DNA from: JAEZFI01 sp044508215
GTDB taxonomy: Bacteria; Actinomycetota; Acidimicrobiia; Acidimicrobiales; Microtrichaceae
Assembly: GCA_044508215.1 (NCBI GenBank)
Contig: JBIQID010000050.1
Span: 1-20,031 of the forward strand
Length of the DNA: 20,031 nt
Reading direction: 5' to 3'
In this document: one piece after another, positions 7,184-14,376 of the stretch
Layout of the letters: each line of letters opens with the position of its first letter
Position numbering within the stretch: position 1 is the stretch's first letter
Made by a program: the position numbers and the translations under genes
Notes under the pieces: generated by a model
The model's database searches: none
Told to the model about the DNA's origin: nothing
What the model saw: the letters and a program-made list of their open reading frames with translations, nothing else

Positions 7184-9178
7184 ATGAGCGAGCCGACGAT
7201 CGAGGACTTCTACGTGGAGGAGCGGGTCTTCCCGCCGTCCGACGAGTTCGTCGCCCAGGCGACCGTGACCGACCGGTCCCTCTACGAGGAGGCAGCGGCC
7301 GACCGCCTCGCGTTCTGGGCGCGCCAGGCCCGCGAGCACGTCACCTGGTTCGAGGACTTCCACACCACGCTCGAGTGGGACCTCCCGTTCGCCAAGTGGT
7401 TCGTCGGCGGGAAGCTGAACGTCAGCTACAACTGCCTCGATCGCCACGTCGAGGCGGGCCTCGGCGACCGGGTCGCCTACCACTTCGAGGGCGAGCCGGG
7501 GGACACGCGCACCATCACCTACTCCGACCTCCTCGACGAGGTGTGCCGCTTCGCCAACGTCTTGAAGGACCTCGGCGTCCGCCGGGGTGACCGCGTGGCG
7601 ATCTACATGCCGATGATCCCCGAGACGATCGTCGCGATGCTCGCCTGCACCCGGCTCGGCGCGCCGCACTCGCTGGTGTTCGGCGGGTTCAGCCCGGACT
7701 CCCTCATCGACCGCATCAACGACGCCGAGGCGAGCGTCGTGGTGACGGCCGACGCCGGCTACCGGCGCGGCGCCCCGTCGCTCCTGAAGCCGAACGTGGA
7801 CACGGCGCTCGCCCACTGCCCGTCGGTCCGGTCGGTGGTCGTCGTGGACCGCTGCGGCACCGGCGTCGAGATGGTCGAGGGTCGGGACCTCTGGTACCAC
7901 GACCTCATGGAGGGGGCGTCGGCCGACTGCCCGCCCGAGCACATGGACAGCGAGGACCTGCTGTACCTGCTCTACACCTCGGGCACGACCGCAAAGCCCA
8001 AGGGCATCATGCACACCACCGGCGGCTACCTCACGCAGGTCGCGTACTCCCACAAGCTCACCTTCGACCTGCGGCCCGAGTCCGACGTCTACTGGTGTGC
8101 CGCGGACGTCGGCTGGGTGACGGGGCACAGCTACATCGTCTACGGCCCGCTCACGAACGCCGCAACGGGAGTCCTGTACGAGGGCACCCCGGACACCCCT
8201 CGTGCGGAGCTGCGCAACGGTGACCGCGCCGCCGGCTGGGACAAGGACCGCCTCTGGGACATCATCGAGCGGTACGGCGTCACCCAGCTGTACACGGCAC
8301 CCACTGCCATCCGCACCTTCATGAAGTGGGGCGCCGAATGGCCCGCTCGGCACGACCTCTCCTCGCTGCGGGTCCTCGGCACCGTGGGCGAGCCGATCAA
8401 CCCCGAGGCGTGGATGTGGTACCACGAGAACATCGGTGGGGGGCGATGCCCGATCGTCGACACGTGGTGGCAGACCGAGACGGGCGCGCACATGGTGAAC
8501 CCGCTGCCCGGTGTCACTGCGACCAAGCCTGGCGCTGCCTGCGAGCCGATCCCCGGCATCAGCGTGGAGGTCGTGGACGAGGGCGGCCGTCCCGTCGAGC
8601 GAGGCGGCGGCTACCTCACCATCACCGAACCGTGGCCCTCGATGCTCCGGGGCATCTGGGGTGACCCGGAGCGGTACAAGGCGACGTACTGGTCGACCTA
8701 CGAGGGCCGCTACTTCGCAGGGGACGGCGCGAAGGTCGACGACGACGGCTACCTGTGGCTGCTCGGGCGGGTCGACGACGTCATGAACGTGTCGGGACAC
8801 CGCATCTCCACCACCGAGGTCGAATCCGCGCTGGTCGACCACCCGGCCGTCGCCGAGGCCGCCGTGGTGGGTGCCAAGGACCCGGTGACCGGCCAGATGA
8901 TCGTCGGCTACGTGATCCTGCGTGGCAGCAGGGCGGAGGACCCGGACCTCGGGGAGGAGATCCGCCAGCACGTCGCCAGCAAGCTGGGTGCGATCGCCCG
9001 GCCCCACACCGTGATCCTCGTGCCCGACCTCCCGAAGACCCGGTCGGGGAAGATCATGCGCCGCCTGCTCCGTGACGTGGCGGAGGGACGAGCGCTGGGC
9101 GACACCACGACCCTCGCCGACCCGGGCGTGGTCGAGGAGATCCGGGAACGCGCAGCGGCAGCACCCCAAGACGACTGA
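7184..9178 (+). CDS. acsA: Acetyl-CoA synthetase (AMP-forming)
   Basis: 664 aa, a standard Acs length. It converts acetate, ATP and CoA into acetyl-CoA, AMP and pyrophosphate via acetyl-AMP in the cytoplasm. The N-terminal Acs cap is followed by FAKWFVGGKLNVSYNCLDRH. The adenylate-forming P-loop YTSGTTAKPKGIMH begins at residue 264. The WWQTETG motif with the acetate-pocket tryptophans lies near 427. The hinge and C-terminal domain motif GRVDDVMNVSGHRISTTEVE begins near 528. The catalytic lysine sits in PKTRSGKIMRR at about residue 623; this lysine is commonly acetylated to switch the enzyme off. A strong ribosome site precedes ATG 7184. A related acyl-CoA synthetase such as propionyl is possible, but the tryptophan motif favours acetate. 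The HAD gene follows 53 bp later. Confidence 0.96.
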   Translation: MSEPTIEDFYVEERVFPPSDEFVAQATVTDRSLYEEAAADRLAFWARQAREHVTWFEDFHTTLEWDLPFAKWFVGGKLNVSYNCLDRHVEAGLGDRVAYHFEGEPGDTRTITYSDLLDEVCRFANVLKDLGVRRGDRVAIYMPMIPETIVAMLACTRLGAPHSLVFGGFSPDSLIDRINDAEASVVVTADAGYRRGAPSLLKPNVDTALAHCPSVRSVVVVDRCGTGVEMVEGRDLWYHDLMEGASADCPPEHMDSEDLLYLLYTSGTTAKPKGIMHTTGGYLTQVAYSHKLTFDLRPESDVYWCAADVGWVTGHSYIVYGPLTNAATGVLYEGTPDTPRAELRNGDRAAGWDKDRLWDIIERYGVTQLYTAPTAIRTFMKWGAEWPARHDLSSLRVLGTVGEPINPEAWMWYHENIGGGRCPIVDTWWQTETGAHMVNPLPGVTATKPGAACEPIPGISVEVVDEGGRPVERGGGYLTITEPWPSMLRGIWGDPERYKATYWSTYEGRYFAGDGAKVDDDGYLWLLGRVDDVMNVSGHRISTTEVESALVDHPAVAEAAVVGAKDPVTGQMIVGYVILRGSRAEDPDLGEEIRQHVASKLGAIARPHTVILVPDLPKTRSGKIMRRLLRDVAEGRALGDTTTLADPGVVEEIRERAAAAPQDD

Positions 9179-9218
9179 TCCACCGTCTCTCGTTGGGGGA
9201 GCGCGTCGGGCACCTCGG

Positions 9219-9224
9219 TAGCCT
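9219..9224 (+). promoter_or_regulatory. -10 element directly in front of the HAD phosphatase start
   Basis: TAGCCT ends 7 bases before GTG 9232 and is the main reason for choosing that start. The predicted first transcribed base falls on or next to the GTG. A TTGGGG at 9193-9198 lies 20 bases upstream of the hexamer, a rather long spacer for a -35. Confidence 0.5.
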
Positions 9225-9231
9225 CGGCGCC

Positions 9232-9723
9232 GTGCAGGTCGGTCACTTCGACAACTGGTTGTGGCGCGCCGAGCCGGTCGAGCCGGGCCCGGCCATCGTG
9301 TTCGACATGGATGGCGTGCTGTCGGACGCCGCCGGCCGCCAGCACTACATCGACTACCCCTTCCCCGACTGGGAGGCGTTCTTCGACGCATGCGGCGACG
9401 ACCAGCTGATCGACGAGGTCGCCCGGCTGCTCGACGTGATCGACCAGGACCACCGGATCGTGCTGCTGACGGCACGCCCGATGCGGGTCCGGCCCCAGAC
9501 GCTCGCGTGGCTCGAGCGGTACGGGCTGCGCTGGGACCTCCTCGTGATGCGCGAGTTCGGCGACTACATGGCGGCACGCGTGTTCAAGCGGCGCAGCACG
9601 CAGGAGCTCCGCGAGTACGGGTTCGACCTCCGGCTGGCGTTCGAGGACGACCCGCGGAACGTGGCGATGTTCCACGGCGAGGACGTCCCTTGCATCTACA
9701 TCCACTCGGGCTACTACGAGTAG
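9232..9723 (+). CDS. HAD-superfamily phosphatase, polynucleotide 3'-phosphatase-like
   Basis: 163 aa from GTG 9232. The HAD motifs are complete: motif I VFDMDGVLSDA with nucleophile D25 and D27, motif II LLTARP with T80, the motif III lysine in RVFKRRS (K119), and motif IV LAFEDDPRNV with D139/D140. The layout, with DPRNV followed by VPCIYIHSGYY at the C-terminus, resembles the 3'-phosphatase domain of T4-type polynucleotide kinase, which removes 3'-phosphates from nucleic acid ends. No kinase or ligase domain is attached. A TTG start at 9193 would add 13 residues but would cross the likely promoter. The function is inferred from motif pattern only; a small-molecule nucleotide phosphatase is an alternative. 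Confidence 0.8.
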   Translation: MQVGHFDNWLWRAEPVEPGPAIVFDMDGVLSDAAGRQHYIDYPFPDWEAFFDACGDDQLIDEVARLLDVIDQDHRIVLLTARPMRVRPQTLAWLERYGLRWDLLVMREFGDYMAARVFKRRSTQELREYGFDLRLAFEDDPRNVAMFHGEDVPCIYIHSGYYE

Positions 9724-9734
9724 GCCGTCCCGAG

Positions 9735-9775
9735 CCGCGGCCGGCGTCAGCTCAGCGCGCTCTCAGGGGCCGCGG
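9735..9775 (+). terminator. Possible stem-loop between the HAD gene and htpX
   Basis: An 8-bp perfect inverted repeat, ccgcggcc (9735-9742) with ggccgcgg (9768-9775), is separated by a 25-base loop, just after the HAD stop. With a long loop and no T-tract it is weak evidence for termination. Confidence 0.25.
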
Positions 9776-9798
9776 ACCGGTCCCGGCCGGAGTGACGC

Positions 9799-9804
9799 CA
9801 GAAT
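9799..9804 (+). promoter_or_regulatory. Possible -10 element bearing on the htpX start
   Basis: CAGAAT ends 7 bases before GTG 9812. This is the same spacing as at the HAD and Pat-like acetyltransferase starts. If real, htpX is leaderless and begins at GTG 9812 and not at ATG 9803, which overlaps the hexamer. Confidence 0.35.
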
Positions 9805-10660
9805 GGACCCTGTGAAGAACAATCTGAAGACCGCGGCCCTCCTCGCCGGGTTGGGCGGGTTGTGCATGCTCATCGGTGCCGCCTGGGGGCGTGGCGGCCT
9901 GATCATCGGGTTGGTGATCGGGCTCGCGATGACCGGCGGTTCCTACTGGTTCAGCGACAAGCTGGCGATCGCTGCAGCCCGGGCCCGTCCGGTGAGCGAG
10001 GCCGACATGCCGCAGTACCACGCCACCGTCCGGGAGATCGCACGGCGGGCCGGCATCCCCATGCCGCGCCTGTACGTGTCGCCGAACCCGCAGCCGAACG
10101 CGTTCGCCACTGGTCGCAACCCGTCCAACGCTGCCGTCTGCATCAACACCGGCCTGGTCGACTACCTGACCTGGGAGGAGATCGCCGGCGTCCTCGCTCA
10201 CGAGGTGGCGCACGTCCGGAACCGGGACATCCTCACCCAGTCCGTCGCAGCGGCGGTGGGGCAGTCGATCACGTTCGTCGCCCACATGGCGATGTGGGGC
10301 GGGATGCTCGGCGGCGGGAACAGCCGCGACCGCGACGGCGGGAACGCCATGGGCGCCCTCGCCCTCATGATCCTCGGCCCGATCGCCGCCATGGTGATCC
10401 AGATGGCGATCAGTCGCAGCCGCGAGTTCGAGGCGGACGCCGCGGCGGCACGCCTGATGGGCGACGGGGAACCGCTCGCCCGAGCGCTCGAGAAGCTCGA
10501 GCTCGGGGCTCAGCGGATCCCCGTCGAGGTGAACCCGGCGATGGAGAACGCCTACATCGTGAACCCGCTGCGCGGGCAGAGCATGGCGCGGTGGTTCTCC
10601 ACGCACCCGCCGACCGCCGAGCGGATCGCCCGTCTCCGCTCGCACGAGTGGGTCAGCTGA
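9803..10660 (+). CDS. htpX: Membrane zinc metalloprotease HtpX (M48)
   Basis: 285 aa from ATG 9803, or 282 from GTG 9812. HtpX is an inner-membrane endoprotease that degrades misfolded membrane proteins. Two N-terminal transmembrane helices span about residues 11-29 and 32-49. The zinc motif HEVAH (133-137) lies in LAHEVAHVRNRDIL. Two further hydrophobic segments fall near 150-170 and 185-203. The third zinc ligand is probably the Glu in SRSREFEAD (about 208). The conserved PNAFATGRNPSNAAVC block (98-113) and the C-terminal FSTHPPTAERIARL are also present. A GGAG lies about 10 bases upstream of the ATG, whereas the CAGAAT element argues for the GTG, so the exact start is open. The last 8 bp overlap the convergent acetyltransferase gene. 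Confidence 0.95.
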   Translation: MDPVKNNLKTAALLAGLGGLCMLIGAAWGRGGLIIGLVIGLAMTGGSYWFSDKLAIAAARARPVSEADMPQYHATVREIARRAGIPMPRLYVSPNPQPNAFATGRNPSNAAVCINTGLVDYLTWEEIAGVLAHEVAHVRNRDILTQSVAAAVGQSITFVAHMAMWGGMLGGGNSRDRDGGNAMGALALMILGPIAAMVIQMAISRSREFEADAAAARLMGDGEPLARALEKLELGAQRIPVEVNPAMENAYIVNPLRGQSMARWFSTHPPTAERIARLRSHEWVS

Positions 10661-11192
10661 CCGGCCGCAGCCACTCCATGAGCAGCCCGTCGGCCCACGA
10701 GCCGTCGGGCTGGCGCTCGTAGTTCCGCAGCACCCCGACCGTCTTGAACCCCACCTTCGTGTAGGTGTGGATCGCGCGGGCGTTGTCGGCGCGCGGGTCG
10801 ATCACGACTCGGTGGTGGTCCAGCTCGCCCGCCAGCCAGTCGAGTGCCAGGCGCAGGGCATCCGGCCCGTAGCCCTGGCCCTGCGCGCTGCCCTCGAGCG
10901 CGAGATCGATGCCGGCGTGGCGGTAGTCGGGGTCCGAGTTCTCGTAGGTCTGGAGGAAGCCGATCGGCTCCCAGCTCTCCGGCCCGGCCTCCTCCTGCAC
11001 CCGCCGCTCGATCAGGAAGGGCGCGATGTCGTCGTCGGCCAGCATCGTGTCGGCGTCGTCGCTCGACGAGCGGGGCCACCACGGCGTGACCTCGGGATCG
11101 GTGAAGATCCGATCGAGCGTCGGATCGTCGGCCAGGGTGATGACCCGGAGGCGCACCCGTTCGCCCTGCAGAGGTGCGATCGGGCGATCCAC
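10653..11192 (-). CDS. GNAT N-acetyltransferase, RimJ/RimL-AAC(6')-like
   Basis: 179 aa. GNAT enzymes transfer the acetyl group of acetyl-CoA to an amine. Visible features: the N-terminal strand RVRLRVITLADDPTLDRIF, the acetyl-CoA pyrophosphate-binding loop in GSAQGQGYGPDAL near residues 106-118, and the block HHRVVIDPRADNARAIHTY near 129-147, then KVGFKTVGVLRNYERQPDGS. This pattern is shared with proteins annotated as aminoglycoside 6'-acetyltransferases and with RimJ/RimL-type enzymes. The native substrate cannot be told, and resistance should not be assumed. It starts 13 bp after the yajQ stop on the same strand, so the two are probably co-transcribed. Its stop overlaps the htpX 3' end. 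Confidence 0.88.
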   Translation of the reverse strand: MDRPIAPLQGERVRLRVITLADDPTLDRIFTDPEVTPWWPRSSSDDADTMLADDDIAPFLIERRVQEEAGPESWEPIGFLQTYENSDPDYRHAGIDLALEGSAQGQGYGPDALRLALDWLAGELDHHRVVIDPRADNARAIHTYTKVGFKTVGVLRNYERQPDGSWADGLLMEWLRPVS

Positions 11193-11205
11193 TGCAGTCC
11201 GTCCG

Positions 11206-11694
11206 TCAGTCGCGGAAGTTGTCGAACTGCAGCGGGATCCCGAAGTCGTGCTCCTTGCACGCCGTGATGACGGCCTGGAGGTCGTCGCGCTTCTTGCCGG
11301 TCACCCGGATCTGCTCGCCCTGGGTCTGGCTCTGGATGCCCTTCAGCCCCAGGCCCTTGATGAACTTGTTCACGTCGCGGGCCCGATCCGAGTTGATCCC
11401 CGCAACGAGCGTGGCGGTCTGGCGGACGGTCCCGCCGGCGGCGTCCTCGACCGCGCCGTAGTCGACGGCCTTCAGCGAGACACCCCGCTTCACGAGCTTC
11501 TCCTCGAGGACCTGGCGCAGCGCGTTGAGCCGGTCGACGGCCACGCTCTTCATCGTGATCTCGTTCGTGCCGAGCTCGATCGACGAGTCGGTGTTCTTGA
11601 AGTCGAACCGGGTGGAGATCTCCCGCTGCGCCTGGTCGACGGCGTTGCGGACCTCCTGTTGGTCCACCTCGGAGCTGATGTCGAAGCTCGGCAT
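11206..11694 (-). CDS. yajQ: YajQ-family nucleotide-binding protein
   Basis: 162 aa, the normal length for this family (UPF0234). YajQ proteins are small cytoplasmic proteins with two tandem ferredoxin-like domains. They bind nucleotides, and cyclic di-GMP has been reported for some proteobacterial members. Family signatures cover the whole length: MPSFDISSEVDQQEVRNAVD at the start, RFDFKNTDSSIEL, GIQSQTQGEQIRVTGKKRDD in the second domain, and the C-terminal FGIPLQFDNFRD. ATG 11694 is preceded by a good ribosome site (aggaga, 5-10 bases upstream). It is the first gene of a probable two-gene unit with the acetyltransferase. The regulatory role in this organism is unknown. Confidence 0.95.
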   Translation of the reverse strand: MPSFDISSEVDQQEVRNAVDQAQREISTRFDFKNTDSSIELGTNEITMKSVAVDRLNALRQVLEEKLVKRGVSLKAVDYGAVEDAAGGTVRQTATLVAGINSDRARDVNKFIKGLGLKGIQSQTQGEQIRVTGKKRDDLQAVITACKEHDFGIPLQFDNFRD

Positions 11695-11735
11695 GGGGCT
11701 CTCCTGGGTGACGGGGCGACGTGCGGGCCGCTTCG

Positions 11736-11741
11736 ACCCTA
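11736..11741 (-). promoter_or_regulatory. Possible -10 element for yajQ
   Basis: TAGGGT on the minus strand lies about 41 bases before the yajQ ATG, giving a short leader that carries the aggaga ribosome site. No clear -35 is visible. It is back to back with the tRNA-Tyr promoter. Confidence 0.4.
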
Positions 11742-11768
11742 GCGGTGCATCCGGCGGCCGGTCTCACG

Positions 11769-11798
11769 TTGGGCGGCCCACGCGGCACCCGCTATCGT
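11769..11798 (+). promoter_or_regulatory. Promoter of tRNA-Tyr
   Basis: A TTGGGC (11769-11774) and TATCGT (11793-11798) are separated by 18 bases. The predicted start near 11805 falls at the 5' end of the tRNA. Confidence 0.6.
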
Positions 11799-11805
11799 CG
11801 TCGCC

Positions 11806-11891
11806 GGGTCGGTGCCCGAGTGGCCAAAGGGAGCAGGCTGTAAACCTGCCGGCGCAAGCCTACGGCGGTTCAAATCCGTCCCGGCCCACCA
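11806..11891 (+). tRNA. tRNA-Tyr (GTA)
   Basis: Class II tRNA of 86 bases including an encoded CCA (11889-11891). The acceptor stem GGGTCGG pairs with CCGGCCC (one G-U), and the discriminator is A. The D arm begins CCCGAG and contains GGCCAAAGGG. The anticodon stem GCAGG/CCTGC encloses CTGTAAA, with anticodon GTA at 11840-11842. A long variable arm with tyrosine character follows, and the T loop is TTCAAAT. Confidence 0.96.
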
Positions 11892-11906
11892 CGACCCGGA
11901 GCTGGT

Positions 11907-11937
11907 CACGGCGCTGCGCTCGGTGAGCGCGCCCGTG
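11907..11937 (+). terminator. Stem-loop after tRNA-Tyr
   Basis: An inner perfect hairpin, gcgctc (11916-11921) with gagcgc (11925-11930), sits inside an outer cacgg/ccgtg pairing (11907-11911 with 11933-11937). It lies 16 bases after the tRNA and could end its transcript. There is no T-tract. Confidence 0.4.
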
Positions 11938-12010
11938 CCGGCCCGGGGTCCTTCGCCGCCGACGGGTGGCGCTGTGCAAGGTGGTTTCCTGGATCGGGGA
12001 GACCGCCGCA

Positions 12011-12016
12011 TAAGCT
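12011..12016 (+). promoter_or_regulatory. Possible -10 element for the liv operon
   Basis: TAAGCT ends 9 bases before ATG 12026. No Shine-Dalgarno sequence lies between them, so the transcript would start within a few bases of the start codon. No convincing -35 is seen. Confidence 0.45.
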
Positions 12017-12025
12017 CGCCGCCCG

Positions 12026-13387
12026 ATGGACCGGGGGCGTCGCGCCGTGGTGATCTGCTGCCTCGTAGCAGCCGCGTGGTCCCTTGCCCCCGCTGCGGGC
12101 GCCCAGACGCCGACCCAGGAGCAGGCACCGACCGGGACGACCCCGTCGGCGCAGCCCGCTCCGACCACCACCGTGGCCGGGGCGGCGGAGTCCGGCACGA
12201 GGGTGTCCACGGTGCTCCGTGCGGGCGGCGAGCCGCTCGAAGGCGTGGAGATCGTCGTGAAGCTCGACGGGGAGGAGGTCGCCTCGGGCACCTCGGGAGA
12301 GGACGGGCGCGTGGTGATCCCGCTCGACGAGGCCGGGCGCTTCGAGGTGGAGCTCGTCGTCGACAGCCTTCCCGAGGGCGTGACGGTCGCCGAGGGCGCT
12401 CGGACGAGCCTCACCCCGATCATCCGCACCGGCGTCCAGTCGAACGTGGTGTTCAACCTGGAGGTCGAGGGGGCGGAGGCAGCCAGCTCGCCCGGGCGGT
12501 CGAGCCGGTTGCTCGGGCTCCTGGCGTCCGGCGTGCGGTTCGGCCTGGTGATCGCGATGTCGGCCGTCGGGCTGTCGCTCCTGTACGGAACCACGAACCT
12601 CACGAACTTCGCGCACGGCGAACTGCTCGCGTTCGGCGCGATCGCCACCTGGTTCTTCAACGACCCCGGCACCGTCGGCCTCCCGCTGGTCCCCGCGGCG
12701 CTCTTAGGTGTCGTGGCCTCAGGTGCGTTCGGCGCGTCGCTGGAGCTCGGGGTGTTCCGCCCGCTCCGCCGGCGGGGGATGGCGCACCTGGCGATCATGG
12801 TGGTGTCCATCGGGCTCGCCTTCGCGCTCCGCTACCTGTTCGCCATCGTGTTCGAGGCGAACCCGCGCCAGTACGCGCAGTTCGCCGCGCAGTCGGCGAG
12901 CGTCGACCTCGGGCCCATCGCCCTGCGCCCGAAGGACCTGATCGTCATGGGCGTCGCCCTGGCGGTCCTCATCGCTGTGGGGCTGTTCCTCCAGCGGGCC
13001 CGTCTCGGCACCGCGATCCGAGCGGTGTCCGACAACCGTGACCTCGCCGAGTCGTCCGGCATCGACGTGCAACGGGTGATCCTGGCGGTCTGGGTGCTCA
13101 GCGGGGCGCTCGCGGGTGGCGGCGGCATCCTCTTGGGCCTCACCGAGACGGTGTCGTGGAACATGGGCCAGCGCGTCCTTCTCGTGATGTTCGCTGCGGT
13201 CGTCCTGGGCGGCCTGGGGACCACCTTCGGGGCGATGGCGGGCGGTCTGCTGGTGGGCGTGGTGTCCGACCTGAGCACCTACTGGCTCGACGCAGACCTC
13301 AAGATCGTCGTGGCCCTCGCGGCGCTGGTCCTCGTGCTCCTGTTCCGCCCGACCGGCATCTTCGGCGTGAGGGAGCGGACGGCATGA
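12026..13387 (+). CDS. livH: LivH-type ABC permease with secreted N-terminal beta-domain
   Basis: 453 aa, about 150 more than a usual LivH (around 290-300). The C-terminal part (about 160-453) is a normal permease of the branched-chain amino-acid class. It contains LLYGTTNLTNFAHGELLAFG and the coupling-loop motif RAVSDNRDLAESSGIDVQRV, and ends LLFRPTGIFG. Residues 1-26 form a signal peptide (RGRR, hydrophobic core, then APAAGA before Gln27). Residues 28-55 are a Pro/Thr/Gln-rich linker. Residues 57-148 look like one Ig-like or carboxypeptidase-regulatory-like beta-sandwich: alternating strands with the turn GEPLEGVEIVVKLDGEEV and GTSGEDGRVVIPL. That domain would lie outside the membrane. A short second linker (149-160) leads into the first helix. 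It is the first gene of the operon; the TGA overlaps the next ATG (ATGA). Confidence 0.92.
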   Translation: MDRGRRAVVICCLVAAAWSLAPAAGAQTPTQEQAPTGTTPSAQPAPTTTVAGAAESGTRVSTVLRAGGEPLEGVEIVVKLDGEEVASGTSGEDGRVVIPLDEAGRFEVELVVDSLPEGVTVAEGARTSLTPIIRTGVQSNVVFNLEVEGAEAASSPGRSSRLLGLLASGVRFGLVIAMSAVGLSLLYGTTNLTNFAHGELLAFGAIATWFFNDPGTVGLPLVPAALLGVVASGAFGASLELGVFRPLRRRGMAHLAIMVVSIGLAFALRYLFAIVFEANPRQYAQFAAQSASVDLGPIALRPKDLIVMGVALAVLIAVGLFLQRARLGTAIRAVSDNRDLAESSGIDVQRVILAVWVLSGALAGGGGILLGLTETVSWNMGQRVLLVMFAAVVLGGLGTTFGAMAGGLLVGVVSDLSTYWLDADLKIVVALAALVLVLLFRPTGIFGVRERTA

Positions 13388-14376
13388 TCGCGGTTGACCT
13401 CGGCGGCGCCGCGATCGACGGCCTGCGGGACGCGGTCGGCATCTCGGCCTGCTACTACGCCCTGGCCGGCGTCGGCCTGAACCTGCAGTTCGGCTTCGCC
13501 GGGCTGATGAACTTCGGTCACGTGGCGTCCGCCCTGGTGGGCGCGTACGGCACCGCGATCTCCGTGAGCCAGGGCCTGCCGCTGTGGGCCGGGGTGATCG
13601 TCGGCGTGCTCGCCGGCATCGTGCTGGGCCTGCTCCTCGGCATCCCCACGCTGCGCCTGCGCGCCGACTACCTGGCGATCGTCACCATCTCGGTGGCCGA
13701 GATCCTGAGGGTCGTCGCCAACTCGACCCGCCTCCGCGACATCACCGGCGGACCACAGGGGATCATCGGCGTCGCGAGCGACTGGACGTCGATCAACCCC
13801 ATCCCCGAAGGCCGCTACGGCTTCGGCGCGTGGTCGTTCAACCAGAACGACCTGTGGACGATGCTGCTCGGCTGGACGCTGGTGGTGCTCGCGTGCCTGT
13901 TCGTCTGGCGCCTCGCACGCAGCCCGTGGGGCCGCACGCTGAAGGCGATCCGAGAGGACGAGGAGGCCGCTCGCGCCCTCGGCAAGAACGTGTTCGTCAT
14001 GAAGCTCCAGGCCCTCTCCCTCGGGAGCATGTTCGGAGCGATGGCCGGCATCATCTCGACGCTCGACGGGGGCTTCGTGCAGCCCGGCCAGTTCCTGTCC
14101 CAGGTGACCTTCAACTGGTACCTGGTGGTGATCCTGGGTGGGCTCGGGACCGTGCTCGGAGCGCCGGTGGGCGCCGTCGTCTACTGGTTCCTCATCTCGC
14201 TGTTCAACAGCGTGCTCACGCAGCTGATCGGCAACGACAGCTACTGGTTCATCGACTCCACCGACACCGGCGCGATCCGGTTCGTGGTGGTCGGCGTCAG
14301 CATCATCCTGCTGCTCGCGTTCAGACCGCAGGGACTTCTGGGCGACAAGCACGAGGCGGTGGTACGTGACCACTGA
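13384..14376 (+). CDS. livM: LivM-type ABC transporter permease
   Basis: 330 aa, the usual LivM length. It is the second membrane subunit of a high-affinity branched-chain amino-acid-type importer. Hydrophobic segments suggest eight or more helices. Family motifs are GLNLQFGFAGLMNFGHVA near residue 30, LGIPTLRLRADYLAIVTISV near 82, DITGGPQGIIGV and the ATPase-coupling loop KAIREDEEAARALGKNVF near 188. GGLGTVLGAPVGAVVYW is followed by a C-terminal LLLAFRPQGLLG. The ATG overlaps the livH stop by 4 bases. The 3' end overlaps the livG start by 11 bases, so translation is tightly coupled. Confidence 0.95.
   Translation: MIAVDLGGAAIDGLRDAVGISACYYALAGVGLNLQFGFAGLMNFGHVASALVGAYGTAISVSQGLPLWAGVIVGVLAGIVLGLLLGIPTLRLRADYLAIVTISVAEILRVVANSTRLRDITGGPQGIIGVASDWTSINPIPEGRYGFGAWSFNQNDLWTMLLGWTLVVLACLFVWRLARSPWGRTLKAIREDEEAARALGKNVFVMKLQALSLGSMFGAMAGIISTLDGGFVQPGQFLSQVTFNWYLVVILGGLGTVLGAPVGAVVYWFLISLFNSVLTQLIGNDSYWFIDSTDTGAIRFVVVGVSIILLLAFRPQGLLGDKHEAVVRDH

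Noticed and set aside
9193..9231. TTG start for the HAD gene adding 13 residues
   Set aside because: The added segment contains the likely -10 element, and the GTG at 9232 has the same promoter spacing as other genes here.
6923..9577. An 884-codon open frame on the minus strand across acsA and the HAD gene
   Set aside because: Same antisense effect; low-complexity composition, no motif, and the plus strand encodes a complete acetyl-CoA synthetase.
10653..11192. Calling the first acetyltransferase an aminoglycoside-resistance gene
   Set aside because: The shared motif block is also found in RimJ/RimL-type enzymes, and there is no mobile or resistance context around it.
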